In this document: positions 16,563-25,337 of the stretch, piece by piece
Layout: the number at the start of each line of letters is the position of its first letter
Position numbering within the stretch: the stretch's first letter is position 1
DNA from: Nocardiopsis ansamitocini
GTDB lineage: Bacteria > Actinomycetota > Actinomycetes > Streptosporangiales > Streptosporangiaceae
Assembly (NCBI RefSeq): GCF_030268225.1
Contig: NZ_BSQG01000007.1
Location: 158,359-222,358 of the forward strand
DNA length: 64,000 nt
Direction: 5' to 3'
Position numbers and translations under genes: made by a program
The notes under the pieces: generated by a model
Database searches by the model: none
Seen by the model: only the letters and a program-made list of their open reading frames with translations
Told to the model about the DNA's origin: nothing

Positions 16563-17804
16563 GTGAGCCGGGATGTGATTCGCGAGTCCGCTCTGGCGGG
16601 CAGGGTGGTGCTGTGGGAGGAATCGGCCCGCGACGGTGCGCAGGCCAAAACGTTGATGAGCCCGGACTTCCGGGTCCGCCTCGCCCGTGAGCACGGACGG
16701 GTCTTCGGGGCGGACGGCCCGCGCCATGTGGTTTTCGCGGCAGGGTTTCCGGCGGTGTGCGCGCAAGAGTTCGAAGCGGTCCGACGCGTCGCCGTGGAGG
16801 CGGAAGGTCTGGTCAGCGTGGCCGCGGTGTGCCGGGGCACAGTCGCGGACGTCCGGCAGGCATTGGCGTCCGTGCGGGACACCGCACACGCGCGGATCAT
16901 GGTCGTCGTTCCCGCGTCGGAGCCGATGGCCGCGGTGATGACGCACCGGACGGCCGGCGCGGCCCTGGAGGAGGGGGTCGCGCTCGTCCAGGCCGCGCGG
17001 GAGCGTGACGACCGGGTGGCGGTGGACGTCTGTCTCGCCGACGCCTCACGAGCCGACCACGGACTCATGGCCGCCGGCGCGTCGGCGATGACCGAGGCCG
17101 GAGCGGGAACCGTGCTCCTCGCCGACACCGTCGGCTGCCAGCTCCCGGCCGAGGCGGGGGGCATGTTCGCGCGGGTCCGGGCCGCATCCGGGGACGAGGT
17201 CGTCCTGGCCTCGCACATGCACAACGACCTCGGCCTGGGCCTGTGCAACACGATCGAGGCGCTGCGTGCGGGCGTGCGGGTCGTGTCCAGCTCCTGGCTG
17301 GGCATCGCAGAGCGCAGCGGACTGGTGGCAACGGAACAACTGCTCTTCCTGCTCGCCTACCGGGCCGAACGCACAGCGGTACTCCTGGGGGAGGCGATCG
17401 CCCCGTGGTGGACGGCCCCCGACCTGACCAGGCTGCCCGCCATCGCGCGGATGGTCTCCCAGGAAACAGGGGTACCGCTGAGCGTGACGTCACCGATCGT
17501 CGGTTCCGGAGTGGGGACGATCTCCACCGGTACACCCTTCGTGCACCCCCAACTCTTCCAACCGTTCGACCCGCAGGAGTCGCTGGGCATCACCCCGACA
17601 GTGGTGCTCACCCATCTGGCCAGCGCCCGGGTGGTGCGTGCGGTGGCCGCCGGCCTGGGACACGAACTCGACGACGAGCAGGTCCGCACGGCGATGACGT
17701 GGGTCAAGTCCCGTGCCTACCGGTCGGGGCAGGCCGTCGTCGCCGATCAGGACTTCGCCGGCTACCTCGACAGACAGCAGACCGTGGGAGTGGGCGAGCG
17801 ATGA
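16563..17804 (+). CDS. LeuA/homocitrate-synthase-like DRE-TIM metallolyase family protein
   Basis: 413 residues. The TIM-barrel of the isopropylmalate/homocitrate synthase (HMGL-like) family is recognisable: catalytic R23-D24 in EESARDGAQ, LLADTVGCQLP, the metal ligands H218 and H220 in ASHMHNDLGLGLCNTIEA, and SSWLGIAERSGLVATEQLL. It lacks the regulatory domain of true LeuA and is shorter. Family reaction: Claisen condensation of acyl-CoA with an oxo acid. Start GTG 16563 has GGGGGA upstream; an in-frame GTG at 16503 is possible. It overlaps the next gene (ATGA), so the pair should act together. Substrate unknown. Confidence 0.8.
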   Translation: MSRDVIRESALAGRVVLWEESARDGAQAKTLMSPDFRVRLAREHGRVFGADGPRHVVFAAGFPAVCAQEFEAVRRVAVEAEGLVSVAAVCRGTVADVRQALASVRDTAHARIMVVVPASEPMAAVMTHRTAGAALEEGVALVQAARERDDRVAVDVCLADASRADHGLMAAGASAMTEAGAGTVLLADTVGCQLPAEAGGMFARVRAASGDEVVLASHMHNDLGLGLCNTIEALRAGVRVVSSSWLGIAERSGLVATEQLLFLLAYRAERTAVLLGEAIAPWWTAPDLTRLPAIARMVSQETGVPLSVTSPIVGSGVGTISTGTPFVHPQLFQPFDPQESLGITPTVVLTHLASARVVRAVAAGLGHELDDEQVRTAMTWVKSRAYRSGQAVVADQDFAGYLDRQQTVGVGER

Positions 17805-18550
17805 ATGCGGGCATCGTCGACACGCGCGGTGCCCGATGCGCGCTCGGCAGGGGGGAGGCCGTCGTCCTGCCCAATCCGGCACCGCTGACCTTCGTCGTCG
17901 CGGCCACCAGTCCGCAGGCCGTCAACGCGGCCAAAGGACGTCCGCTCGATCAGGCCGTCGCACTCTGGACCCACGGGGTACGCGCACTCACGGCCCTCGA
18001 CGGCGCGCTCGATCTCCACGGCCGGACCGTATCGGTGGCCGGCCGCCTGCTCAGCGAGGAGCGGGTGACCCTGTTGGTCCCCCTGCGGTCGACCGCCCAC
18101 CCGCCGCACTGGCTTCGCCCGGCCAGCAGGGACGGGTGGGCCCTGCTCTTCGGCGCCCGCTGGGCCCCCTTGTCGCCCGTTCTGGCAGGTGCGCCGATCC
18201 TCTACGTGAGCAGCGCCAATCGCACCGGTCACCCGCCGGCCGCCTCGGTCGCCGAAGCCATCGCGATGTTCGCGGCCACCCCCGTTCTCGGGGCGGTCGT
18301 GCCCGACTGCGCCGCGGAGCGGGGCCGCGGTGCCCCCCGCAGGGCGACCACGACCCTGCGCCTGCACCCAGACGGACGACTGGAGCTGCACCGCCGCGGA
18401 GCGCAGGACCTGGTCCATCCCGATCCCGAGGAGTACCTCGACCGCATCCGCGCCGCCTACTGTTCGGAAAACGGCCCGGAGCCGTTCAGCGGTCTTTCCC
18501 CGCGCCGTCGCCGGTCGCCAAGACGTGGTAGTTCTCCTCCTCCTGGGTGA
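17801..18550 (+). CDS. Divergent YrdC/Sua5-fold protein
   Basis: 249 residues. YrdC hallmarks are visible: AAKGRPLDQAVALW (the KxR nucleotide/carbonyl-binding site), LYVSSANRTGHPPAASVAEA (the SxN loop) and ATTTLRLHPDGRLELHRRGA at the end. The N-terminal threonine-binding motif of TsaC (YPTETVYGLG) is replaced by LPNPAPLTFVVAAT, so ordinary tRNA threonylcarbamoylation is unlikely. YrdC domains also occur in carbamoyl- or carboxyl-adenylate chemistry of natural products. Coupled (ATGA) to the LeuA-like gene. The tail (last 22 codons) overlaps the convergent metal ATPase gene by 65 bases. Confidence 0.72.
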   Translation: MNAGIVDTRGARCALGRGEAVVLPNPAPLTFVVAATSPQAVNAAKGRPLDQAVALWTHGVRALTALDGALDLHGRTVSVAGRLLSEERVTLLVPLRSTAHPPHWLRPASRDGWALLFGARWAPLSPVLAGAPILYVSSANRTGHPPAASVAEAIAMFAATPVLGAVVPDCAAERGRGAPRRATTTLRLHPDGRLELHRRGAQDLVHPDPEEYLDRIRAAYCSENGPEPFSGLSPRRRRSPRRGSSPPPG

Positions 18551-20819
18551 AATGCAACTGGAGTACCGCGTACAACTCGATCACCAGCCGGGCGGCGTGT
18601 CGCCGTGTCTCGGGGCGGCAGTCGGTGCGCAGTTCCCCGATCGCGGCGCCGATCCGCCGGGAGAGGACGTCGATCTCCGAATGCCCCCGGCTCATCGCCG
18701 CGGTTGCGCCCCGGACCCCCAGGGCCCGGTCGACCTGTGGGTAGAGCAGCTTCTCGTCGCGCTCCTCGTGCTCGCCCACTTCGGCCAGGAACGCGGTCAG
18801 GCCGTCGAGCAGTTCCGTACTCGGTTCCCCGCTCCCCAGCGCTATGGCTTCGGACACCTGGGGCAGCTCGTGGATGCGCGGCCACAGCCTGTGGTGTTCC
18901 TCGTCGAGTGAGCGCACCAGTTCGGCCGATGCCCCTCTGAGTTCGTGGGAATGTCCGCGCAGTCCGCCGTTCAGGGCACGCAGGGCGTTGACCACCACAG
19001 CGACGTCGATCAACTCCTGGAGCACAGCGCCCGCTGTGGGAGGCAGCAGCCCTGCGGCGGCCACCAGCATCGCGCCGAACGAGAGCACCATGCCCACCAG
19101 GGCGCTCTCCCGTGCGATGGAACGGGTCCGCCGGGCGATGACCAGGGTCTCGGCGAGCCGAGCCAACCGGTCCACGGTGATGACCACGTCCGCTGACTCC
19201 GATGAGGCGGTCGACCCGCGTGCGCCCAGCGCCACTCCGACTCCGGCGCATGCAAGCGCAGGCGCGTCGTTGACACCGTCGCCGACCATGACCGTCGGTG
19301 CCCGACCGCTCTCCGTCCGGACGACCTCGACCTTGTCCTCGGGGGACTGCTCCGCGCGGACCTCGTCGGCTCCCACGTACGCGCCGACGAGGTCCGCCAC
19401 GGCCTGCCGGTCACCGGTGACCATCACGGTCCGGTCGATGCCCGCGATGCGCAGCAACCGGAACGTGCGCGGCGCGTCGGTGCGCAGGCGGTCCTTGAGC
19501 AGCAGCACTCCGGCGAACCGACCGTCGACCCCGACGAAAACGGTTACCGACCCGTCCCGTGCGGCCTCGGAACGGGCCGCGGACACCCAAGGCGGTTCTT
19601 CCTCACCGCACCCTGCCCAGGCGGCTTTTCCCACCCTGACCAGGTGCTCGCCCACCACCCCCTCAATGCCTTCACCGAGGGATTCGGACACCCGCCCGGG
19701 TTGCTCCAGCCCCAGACCGTTTTCGCGCGCGGCGCGAACGATGGCCGTGGCCAGTACATGCGCGGAGACCTGGTCCAGACAGGCGGCCAGGCGCAGGACG
19801 TCCTCGCCGGAGCCGTCGGTTCCGGTGGCGGTGCGGGCCAGCCGAGGCCGCCCCTCGGTGACGGTTCCGGTCTTGTCGAACAGGAGTACCCGGGCGCGGG
19901 CCAGCCGCTCCAGCGCGGCACCGCTCTTGACGATCACCCCGCGCCGTGCGCACCGGGACATCCCCGAGGTGAAGGCGATGGGGGCGGCCAGGATCAGGGG
20001 GCAGGGCGTCGCCACGACCAGTACCGCCACGGCCCGCACCGGATCCTGGGACATCAGCCAGGCGACGCCGGCCACCACGACCGACACGGGAAGGAAAATC
20101 GCTGAGTATCGATCGGCCAGCCGTACGAACGGGGCGTTGTCGCTCTTGGCGTCACCGGCCAGCCGGACGATGGCGGCGAACGTGCCCCGCCGGGCGTCGG
20201 TCGTGGCCCGCAGCCGGAATGGGCCGGCCGCGTTGACCGTCCCACTGCGCGCGGCCTCACCGGCCTGCCGTTCGACCGGTAGGGGTTCACCGGTCACCAC
20301 GGACTCGTCGAGAACCGCGGCGTCCCCCTCGATCCTGCCGTCGACGGGGAGGACCTCCCCAGAGCGGACCAGGAGAAGGTCGCCCGGCCGCACGTCGTCG
20401 GCCGGGACCGTGACGATCTCCCCGTCCAGCAGCCGATGCGCGGTCGTGGGCGATCGCGCCAGCAGCGCGCTCAGATCGCGTCGGGCCCTTCGGCCGGCCC
20501 GCTCCTCCAGCACACGCCCACCGGTGAGCATCACCGCGATGATCGACCCGGCCAGGAACTCGCCGACCAGCAGCGTTCCGATGAGCGCCAGCAATGCGAG
20601 GGTGTCGGTGCCGAAGCGTTTGTGGCGCAGGCCGTCGAGCACCCACCAGGCCGACGCCGCGGTCCCCAGGAGGGTGGCGCCCAGCCACGCGGTGTGCGCG
20701 GAGGAGGGCGACCAGGCGAGATGGAGCAGACCCCCGGACACGAGTCCCGCCAGACACAGGACGAGCAGGGCCGACTGCGTGCTGGGGCCTTTGCGGACTG
20801 CGTCGTTGCCCTGGTCCAT
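18486..20819 (-). CDS. P1B-5 metal-transporting ATPase with C-terminal hemerythrin domain
   Basis: 777 residues. P-type ATPase core: actuator loop TGEPLPVE, transmembrane metal site TPCP (271-274, in VVATPCPLILA), phosphorylated D315 in DKTGTVTEG, MVGDGVNDAPALA. There is no N-terminal CxxC metal domain. The last 150 residues form a hemerythrin HHE domain: DEEHHRLWPRIHE, EHEERDEKLLYP, SRGHSEID, HFTQEEENY. TPCP plus hemerythrin defines the P1B-5 class; its studied member Nia of Sinorhizobium exports Ni and Fe. ATG 20819 is preceded by GGAG at 4 bases; GTG 20828 is an alternative. Lies 68 bases after the GH65 gene, last in the operon. Confidence 0.88.
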   Translation of the reverse strand: MDQGNDAVRKGPSTQSALLVLCLAGLVSGGLLHLAWSPSSAHTAWLGATLLGTAASAWWVLDGLRHKRFGTDTLALLALIGTLLVGEFLAGSIIAVMLTGGRVLEERAGRRARRDLSALLARSPTTAHRLLDGEIVTVPADDVRPGDLLLVRSGEVLPVDGRIEGDAAVLDESVVTGEPLPVERQAGEAARSGTVNAAGPFRLRATTDARRGTFAAIVRLAGDAKSDNAPFVRLADRYSAIFLPVSVVVAGVAWLMSQDPVRAVAVLVVATPCPLILAAPIAFTSGMSRCARRGVIVKSGAALERLARARVLLFDKTGTVTEGRPRLARTATGTDGSGEDVLRLAACLDQVSAHVLATAIVRAARENGLGLEQPGRVSESLGEGIEGVVGEHLVRVGKAAWAGCGEEEPPWVSAARSEAARDGSVTVFVGVDGRFAGVLLLKDRLRTDAPRTFRLLRIAGIDRTVMVTGDRQAVADLVGAYVGADEVRAEQSPEDKVEVVRTESGRAPTVMVGDGVNDAPALACAGVGVALGARGSTASSESADVVITVDRLARLAETLVIARRTRSIARESALVGMVLSFGAMLVAAAGLLPPTAGAVLQELIDVAVVVNALRALNGGLRGHSHELRGASAELVRSLDEEHHRLWPRIHELPQVSEAIALGSGEPSTELLDGLTAFLAEVGEHEERDEKLLYPQVDRALGVRGATAAMSRGHSEIDVLSRRIGAAIGELRTDCRPETRRHAARLVIELYAVLQLHFTQEEENYHVLATGDGAGKDR

Positions 20820-20887
20820 GTTCTCCACTGTGCGGTCTTTCCGCTCGCCCGGGGCAGGGAGGAGGTCCCGATGGGCCGGGCCGTTGG

Positions 20888-23290
20888 TCACGTGTCGGTC
20901 TGCCCCGGGGCACTGGGAAGCGCGCACGTGCGGCCCGCGGACACCCGCACCTTCTGTCCCTTGAGCTCCACGGTGACGGGTGGGGCGCGGTCGTCGGGCA
21001 TCTCGATCCCGACCCGTTCGTCGAAGAAGTCCAGGCGCATTCCCCAATGACCGCGATAGCGCAGGGTGAAGGACAGGCCGTCGAGTTCGGCGGGAACCAA
21101 CGGGCTCAGTTGGAGGCTTTCGTTACGTGCGACCAGGCCGGTGTAACAACGGGTGAGCAGGTCGACGGTGCCGGCCATCGAGCCCAGGTGGATGCCTTCG
21201 GAAGTGGTCCCGCCCTGGACGTCGTCGAAGTCGCAGCGGAGCGCGTCGAGGAAGAACTCCCAGGAGGCGTGCCGGTCCGTACGGGCAACCACCCAGGAGT
21301 GCACGACGGAGCTGAGGGTGGAGCCGTGACAGGTGCGCGCCATGTAGTAGTCGACCGTGCGCGGGATGAGGCCGGGATCGTAGGGATAGCCCAGGTCCTC
21401 CAGGAGCTCGGCGAGTTCTTCCGCGGGAAGCAGGAAGAACAGCATGAGCACGTCGGCTTGCTTCGAGGCCTTGTAGCGGTTGCATGAGTCGCCTTCCGCC
21501 TCCAGGATCCGGTCGAGTCTGCGGATGTCGCCGTAGGTCTTGCGGTACCCGGGCCAGTCCAGTTCGGCCAGCGACTCGTATCCGGCGAACTGGCTGATGA
21601 CACCGTCGTGGAAGGGGACGCGCATCCTGGTGCAGATGTCCTCGAACCGGTCGAGTTCTTCCGGTGCCACCTCCAGTTGCTCCAGGAGTTCGGCCCTGCC
21701 GCGTCCGGGCAGGGCCGCCAGCGTGTCCAGCGCCCGGCGCAGTACCCACACCGTCATGACGTTGGTGTAGGCGTTGTCGTCCACCCCTGCCGTGTCCCGG
21801 TCGGGGTAACCGTCGTGGTATTCGTCCGGCCCCATGACACCGCGGATCACGTAGCGGCCGAGATCGGTGTCGAGCGAGGCGAGCGAGGCGAGCAGCCGGG
21901 CGGTCTCCAGCAGTAGTTCGGCGCCGAAGTCGACGAGGAAACTCGTCTCGCCGGTCACCTGGTAGTGCTGCCAGACGTTGTGGGCGATCGCGATGTTGAC
22001 GTGGCGCTGCAGGTGCGAGTTGTCGGGGATCCACCGCTTCGACCGTGGGTTGACGTGCAGCCTCTGGGCTTCCTCCCTGCCGTCGCTGCCGCTCTGCCAG
22101 GGGAACATGGCTCCCCGGTGCCCCGCCGCGTGTGCTGCCGCACGGGCCTGGGGAAGCCTGCGCCAGCGGTAGCGCAGCAGGGCGCGCGCGGTCTCGGGGA
22201 ACCGCGTCGTGAGGAACGGGAAGACGAACAGCTCGTCCCAGAAGACGTGCCCCCGGTACGCCTCCCCGTGCAGGCCGCGCGCGGGGACCCCCACGTCGAG
22301 GTCCGCTGTGTGCGGTGACAGCGTCTGGAGCAGGTGGAACTGGTGGAGGTTCAGAAGCCGTTGGTCCTCCTCGTTCCCGATGTCCACCGACGACGCCCAC
22401 CACAGCCGGCCCCAGGCCGCGTGGTGACGGTGCGACAGTTCGTCGAAGCCCTCAGCCAGCGAGACGTTCTCCAGTGCCTCGGTCAGACAGTCGCTGATCG
22501 CGGTGTCACGGGAAGTGTGGATGGCCACGACCTTCTCCACCGTCACGCCCCGGGACGCGCGGGCTTCGACCTCCAGGTCCTGTTGGATCAGGCCGTCCGG
22601 GGAATCCGGCCACGTCACCGTGGGAGCCGGGCCCTGGGTGACCGTTGTGCGGGCAGCCAGGGCGATGTCGATGCCGGAGGACACGGTCCGTGACCGCAGC
22701 CACATGAGACCCGGGGAGTGCCTTCCGCTGCCCGCGGGGCGCAGGTGCGTGCGGTCGAGGCCTCTGTAACGGGCAACCCCGGCGTTCACCACCCGGCCGT
22801 CCAGCCCGGAGCGGACCGTCAACGTCCCCGTCCAGTTCTGCGGAACGATCACGGTTCGTAGCGCCACCACGTGCGGGGAGTCCATCGACACCAGCCGACG
22901 CTGCTCGAATCGTGTCCGTCGTCCCCCTCGGTCGCGGACCACACCGGTACGGATCAGCACACCGGAGCGCATGTCCAGTTCGCGTTCGTCCTCCTCGACG
23001 AAGTTTCCGCCGCCGCCCAGCCAGTCCCCGCCGTCCGCCCGGAAGGTGAACGGCAACCAGTTCGGGACGTTGACGATGTCCTCGTTCTCCACTTCGTGGC
23101 CTCCGACCGTCGAGGTGAGCCGGTCGTAGCAGCCCGCGACATAGGTCCCCGGATAATGCGTGCCGTCGGCGTGCGACTCCGCAGCCGCGCCGCGCGTGGC
23201 GAGATACCCGTTGGCCAGTGTGCACAAGGCCTCCCGGACCCCCTCGGCCGCTGGGTCGAAGCCGCTGTATGTCAGGCGCCAGTGATCCAT
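20888..23290 (-). CDS. Glycoside hydrolase family 65 protein (disaccharide phosphorylase-like)
   Basis: 800 residues, the usual GH65 size. N-terminal beta-sandwich (VREALCTLANGYLATRGA), the barrel motif FWDELFVFPFL, the catalytic acid E490 in VMGPDEYHDGY, and YKASKQADVLMLFFLLP are visible. Family members phosphorolyse trehalose, maltose or kojibiose to glucose 1-phosphate. The overlap (19 bases) with a beta-phosphoglucomutase-like gene fits phosphorolysis yielding a beta-glucose phosphate that the mutase converts to glucose 6-phosphate. Sugar specificity cannot be read here. In the dormancy setting it may draw on stored trehalose or maltose. Confidence 0.92.
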   Translation of the reverse strand: MDHWRLTYSGFDPAAEGVREALCTLANGYLATRGAAAESHADGTHYPGTYVAGCYDRLTSTVGGHEVENEDIVNVPNWLPFTFRADGGDWLGGGGNFVEEDERELDMRSGVLIRTGVVRDRGGRRTRFEQRRLVSMDSPHVVALRTVIVPQNWTGTLTVRSGLDGRVVNAGVARYRGLDRTHLRPAGSGRHSPGLMWLRSRTVSSGIDIALAARTTVTQGPAPTVTWPDSPDGLIQQDLEVEARASRGVTVEKVVAIHTSRDTAISDCLTEALENVSLAEGFDELSHRHHAAWGRLWWASSVDIGNEEDQRLLNLHQFHLLQTLSPHTADLDVGVPARGLHGEAYRGHVFWDELFVFPFLTTRFPETARALLRYRWRRLPQARAAAHAAGHRGAMFPWQSGSDGREEAQRLHVNPRSKRWIPDNSHLQRHVNIAIAHNVWQHYQVTGETSFLVDFGAELLLETARLLASLASLDTDLGRYVIRGVMGPDEYHDGYPDRDTAGVDDNAYTNVMTVWVLRRALDTLAALPGRGRAELLEQLEVAPEELDRFEDICTRMRVPFHDGVISQFAGYESLAELDWPGYRKTYGDIRRLDRILEAEGDSCNRYKASKQADVLMLFFLLPAEELAELLEDLGYPYDPGLIPRTVDYYMARTCHGSTLSSVVHSWVVARTDRHASWEFFLDALRCDFDDVQGGTTSEGIHLGSMAGTVDLLTRCYTGLVARNESLQLSPLVPAELDGLSFTLRYRGHWGMRLDFFDERVGIEMPDDRAPPVTVELKGQKVRVSAGRTCALPSAPGQTDT

Positions 23291-24069
23291 GGGACCGCCT
23301 TCTTCTCACTCAGGGCCAGTTCCCCCAGGTCCGCCACGACGACGTCGGCTCCGCGGTCGATCAGCCCGTCGTGCTGCCCCGCGCGGTCGACGCCCACGGT
23401 GAACCCGAAACCGCCGCGGCGTGCGGCCTCGACCCCGGCCAGGGAGTCCTCGACCACGGCGGCACGGGACGGGGCCACGGCCAGGCGCCGCGCGGCCTCC
23501 TGGAACAGGGCCGGGTCGGGCTTGCCGGGCAGGCTCCACCGAGCCGCGTCGATGCCGTCCACCCGGACGTCGAACAGGGCGGTCACCCCCGCGGCCCGTA
23601 GGACCGCCTTGCAGTTGCGACTGGCCGAGACCGCGGCGGTTCGAAGGCCTCTGTCGCGGAGCTCGTGGACGAAAGCCACCGTTGAGGGAAAGGCGGCGAC
23701 GCCGTACCTGCGGATGTAGTCCAGGAAATAGTGGTCCTTGCGATCGCCCAGGGAGGACACGGTGAGGGCTTCCGGCCGGTTCGGTTCGTCCCCCTCCGGA
23801 AGGGTGATGTCGCGTGAGGCCAGGAAGGTTCGGACACCGTCGGACCGGCCCATGCCATCGACGAACCTCCGATAGTCCTGGCGCAGGTCGAATGGCCGGA
23901 ACGGCCCGAGGCCACTGCGGGACCGGTCCAGGAGGAATTCGTCGAATGTCCGCTTCCACGCCGCGGCGTGCACCGATGCGGTATCGGTGACCACTCCGTC
24001 GACGTCGAAGATCACCGCCAGGATCTGGCCGAGCGGTACACCGTTGCCGTTGCTGTCGAACACCTTCAT
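23272..24069 (-). CDS. pgmB: HAD-family beta-phosphoglucomutase-like enzyme
   Basis: 265 residues. HAD motif I VIFDVDGVVTDT (nucleophile and acid/base Asp pair), helical cap with the FVDGMGRSDGVRTFL insert, motif II AAVSAS, motif III GKPDPALFQEA, and motif IV AAVVEDSLAGVEAAR. ATG 24069 follows GGAGAGGA; the longer frame upstream is not needed. First gene of the pgmB-GH65-P1B ATPase operon, with a candidate DevR box about 100 bases upstream. Expected role: beta-glucose 1-phosphate to glucose 6-phosphate. Confidence 0.87.
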   Translation of the reverse strand: MKVFDSNGNGVPLGQILAVIFDVDGVVTDTASVHAAAWKRTFDEFLLDRSRSGLGPFRPFDLRQDYRRFVDGMGRSDGVRTFLASRDITLPEGDEPNRPEALTVSSLGDRKDHYFLDYIRRYGVAAFPSTVAFVHELRDRGLRTAAVSASRNCKAVLRAAGVTALFDVRVDGIDAARWSLPGKPDPALFQEAARRLAVAPSRAAVVEDSLAGVEAARRGGFGFTVGVDRAGQHDGLIDRGADVVVADLGELALSEKKAVPWITGA

Positions 24070-24168
24070 CACATCCTCTCCACGCCTGGCCGGCTCCTCT
24101 CGGCCCGTCCACCTCCCATTCCACGCCGTTTTCATGCCCGCCGACCGGGGCGTTGGTCATGATCCGCA

Positions 24169-24182
24169 GGACCGAAGGCACC
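24169..24182 (-). promoter_or_regulatory. Candidate DevR box upstream of the pgmB operon
   Basis: GGACCGAAGGCACC, an imperfect 14-bp palindrome, sits 100 bases before the pgmB start and after the stop codon of the dehydrogenase gene. It matches the pattern GGGNCGAAGGTCCC shared with the sites at 26196, 32452 and 34588. Confidence 0.55.
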
Positions 24183-24206
24183 CGGGGCGGTCCCGGACCG
24201 GCCGGT

Positions 24207-25241
24207 TCAGTCCGGTCCGGACGCGAAGTCGAGGACAGCCGCCCCGTCGACCCTGTCCGCGGCAACGTCCGCCAACGCACGGTCGGCCTGGTCGAACGAG
24301 TAGGAAGTGGTCGTCACGGACAGCGGGTTCCCGGCCGCGATCGCGAGGAAGCCCCGGGCGTCGTCTCTGGTGTTCGCGGTCACGCTGCGCACGGTGCGCT
24401 CCTGGAAGAGGTGCCGCTGGTAGTTCAGCGGTGGGATGTCGCTGAGGTGGATGCCCGCGATCGACAGGGTCCCTCCGCGTTCGAGGGCGCTGAGGGCCGT
24501 CGGAACCAGGGTGCCGACCGGTGCGAACAGGATCGCGGAGTCCAGTGGTTCGGGTGGGGCCGTGTCGGCTCCGGACGCGGAGGCACACCCCAGCTCCAGG
24601 GCCAGGGCGCGGGCCCGCGCCGCACGTGTCATCACGTGCACCCGTGCCCCACCGGCCAGCGCGACCTGCGCGGTGAGATGGGCCGAGGCACCGAAGCCGT
24701 AGATGCCGAGCACGCCTCCGGCCGGCAACTGCGCGCGCCGCAGCGCCCGGTAGCCGATTATGCCCGCACACAGCAGCGGCGCGGTGGCCGGGGCCGCCGC
24801 GTCCTCGGGCAGCGGGTAGACATAGCGTTCGTCGGCGCTCAGGTAGCGCGCGTATCCGCCGTCGACGTCCCAGCCGGTGTACGTGGAGCGCGGACACAGG
24901 TTCTCGGCTCCGCGCAGGCAGTACCGGCACGTTCCACAGGTCGAGTGCAGCCAGGCGACGCCCACCCGGCTACCAACGGTGATCTCGTGCGCGTCGGGAC
25001 CGTGCGCGACGACGTTTCCGACCACCTCGTGGCCCGGTACGGTGCCGCGGTGCTTGGGCCGGAGATCGCCTTCGGCGAGGTGGAGATCGGTCCGGCACAC
25101 CGCGCACGCTTCCACCCGGACCAGTAGTTCGCGCTCCACCGGTCGCGGAACCGGGCGGCGCACCAGGCGCAACGGCTTCGTCGCGATCGGTCCCGGGCTG
25201 TCGACGACCCATGCGTCCATCTCGGCGGCGACTGTGTCCAT
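24207..25241 (-). CDS. adhA: Zinc-dependent medium-chain alcohol dehydrogenase
   Basis: 344 residues. Catalytic zinc site C47-type motif [11 protein letters not shown] and GHEVVG; structural zinc cysteines [18 protein letters not shown]-binding fold [17 protein letters not shown]. It resembles the AdhA branch of actinobacterial alcohol dehydrogenases (mycobacterial Rv1862-like). Two candidate DevR boxes lie 38-73 bases upstream. Plausible role: redox balance by alcohol/aldehyde conversion when respiration fails. Monocistronic by spacing (96 bases from the CBS gene stop, 137 to pgmB). The start has no strong ribosome site. Confidence 0.88.
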   Translation of the reverse strand: MDTVAAEMDAWVVDSPGPIATKPLRLVRRPVPRPVERELLVRVEACAVCRTDLHLAEGDLRPKHRGTVPGHEVVGNVVAHGPDAHEITVGSRVGVAWLHSTCGTCRYCLRGAENLCPRSTYTGWDVDGGYARYLSADERYVYPLPEDAAAPATAPLLCAGIIGYRALRRAQLPAGGVLGIYGFGASAHLTAQVALAGGARVHVMTRAARARALALELGCASASGADTAPPEPLDSAILFAPVGTLVPTALSALERGGTLSIAGIHLSDIPPLNYQRHLFQERTVRSVTANTRDDARGFLAIAAGNPLSVTTTSYSFDQADRALADVAADRVDGAAVLDFASGPD

Positions 25242-25278
25242 GCCCTCAAGCCCACCACCGATTCCCGTGTCGGGCGGA

Positions 25279-25314
25279 GGGGCGAAGGCCCTCGTTTCCG
25301 GGACCTTCTTCCCC
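25279..25314 (-). promoter_or_regulatory. Two candidate DevR boxes upstream of the alcohol dehydrogenase
   Basis: GGGGCGAAGGCCC (25279-25291) and GGGACCTTCTTCCCC (25300-25314) lie side by side before the gene start at 25241. Both share the half sites of the proposed box, one with 13- and one with 15-base length, so each is a variant. Confidence 0.45.
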
Positions 25315-25337
25315 GGGGCCGTCCGGAGCCGTGCCGG

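Noticed and set aside
18486..18550. Frameshift at the tail overlap of the YrdC and metal ATPase genes
   Set aside because: Both proteins keep plausible ends; tail-to-tail overlaps of this size are common in dense actinomycete genomes.
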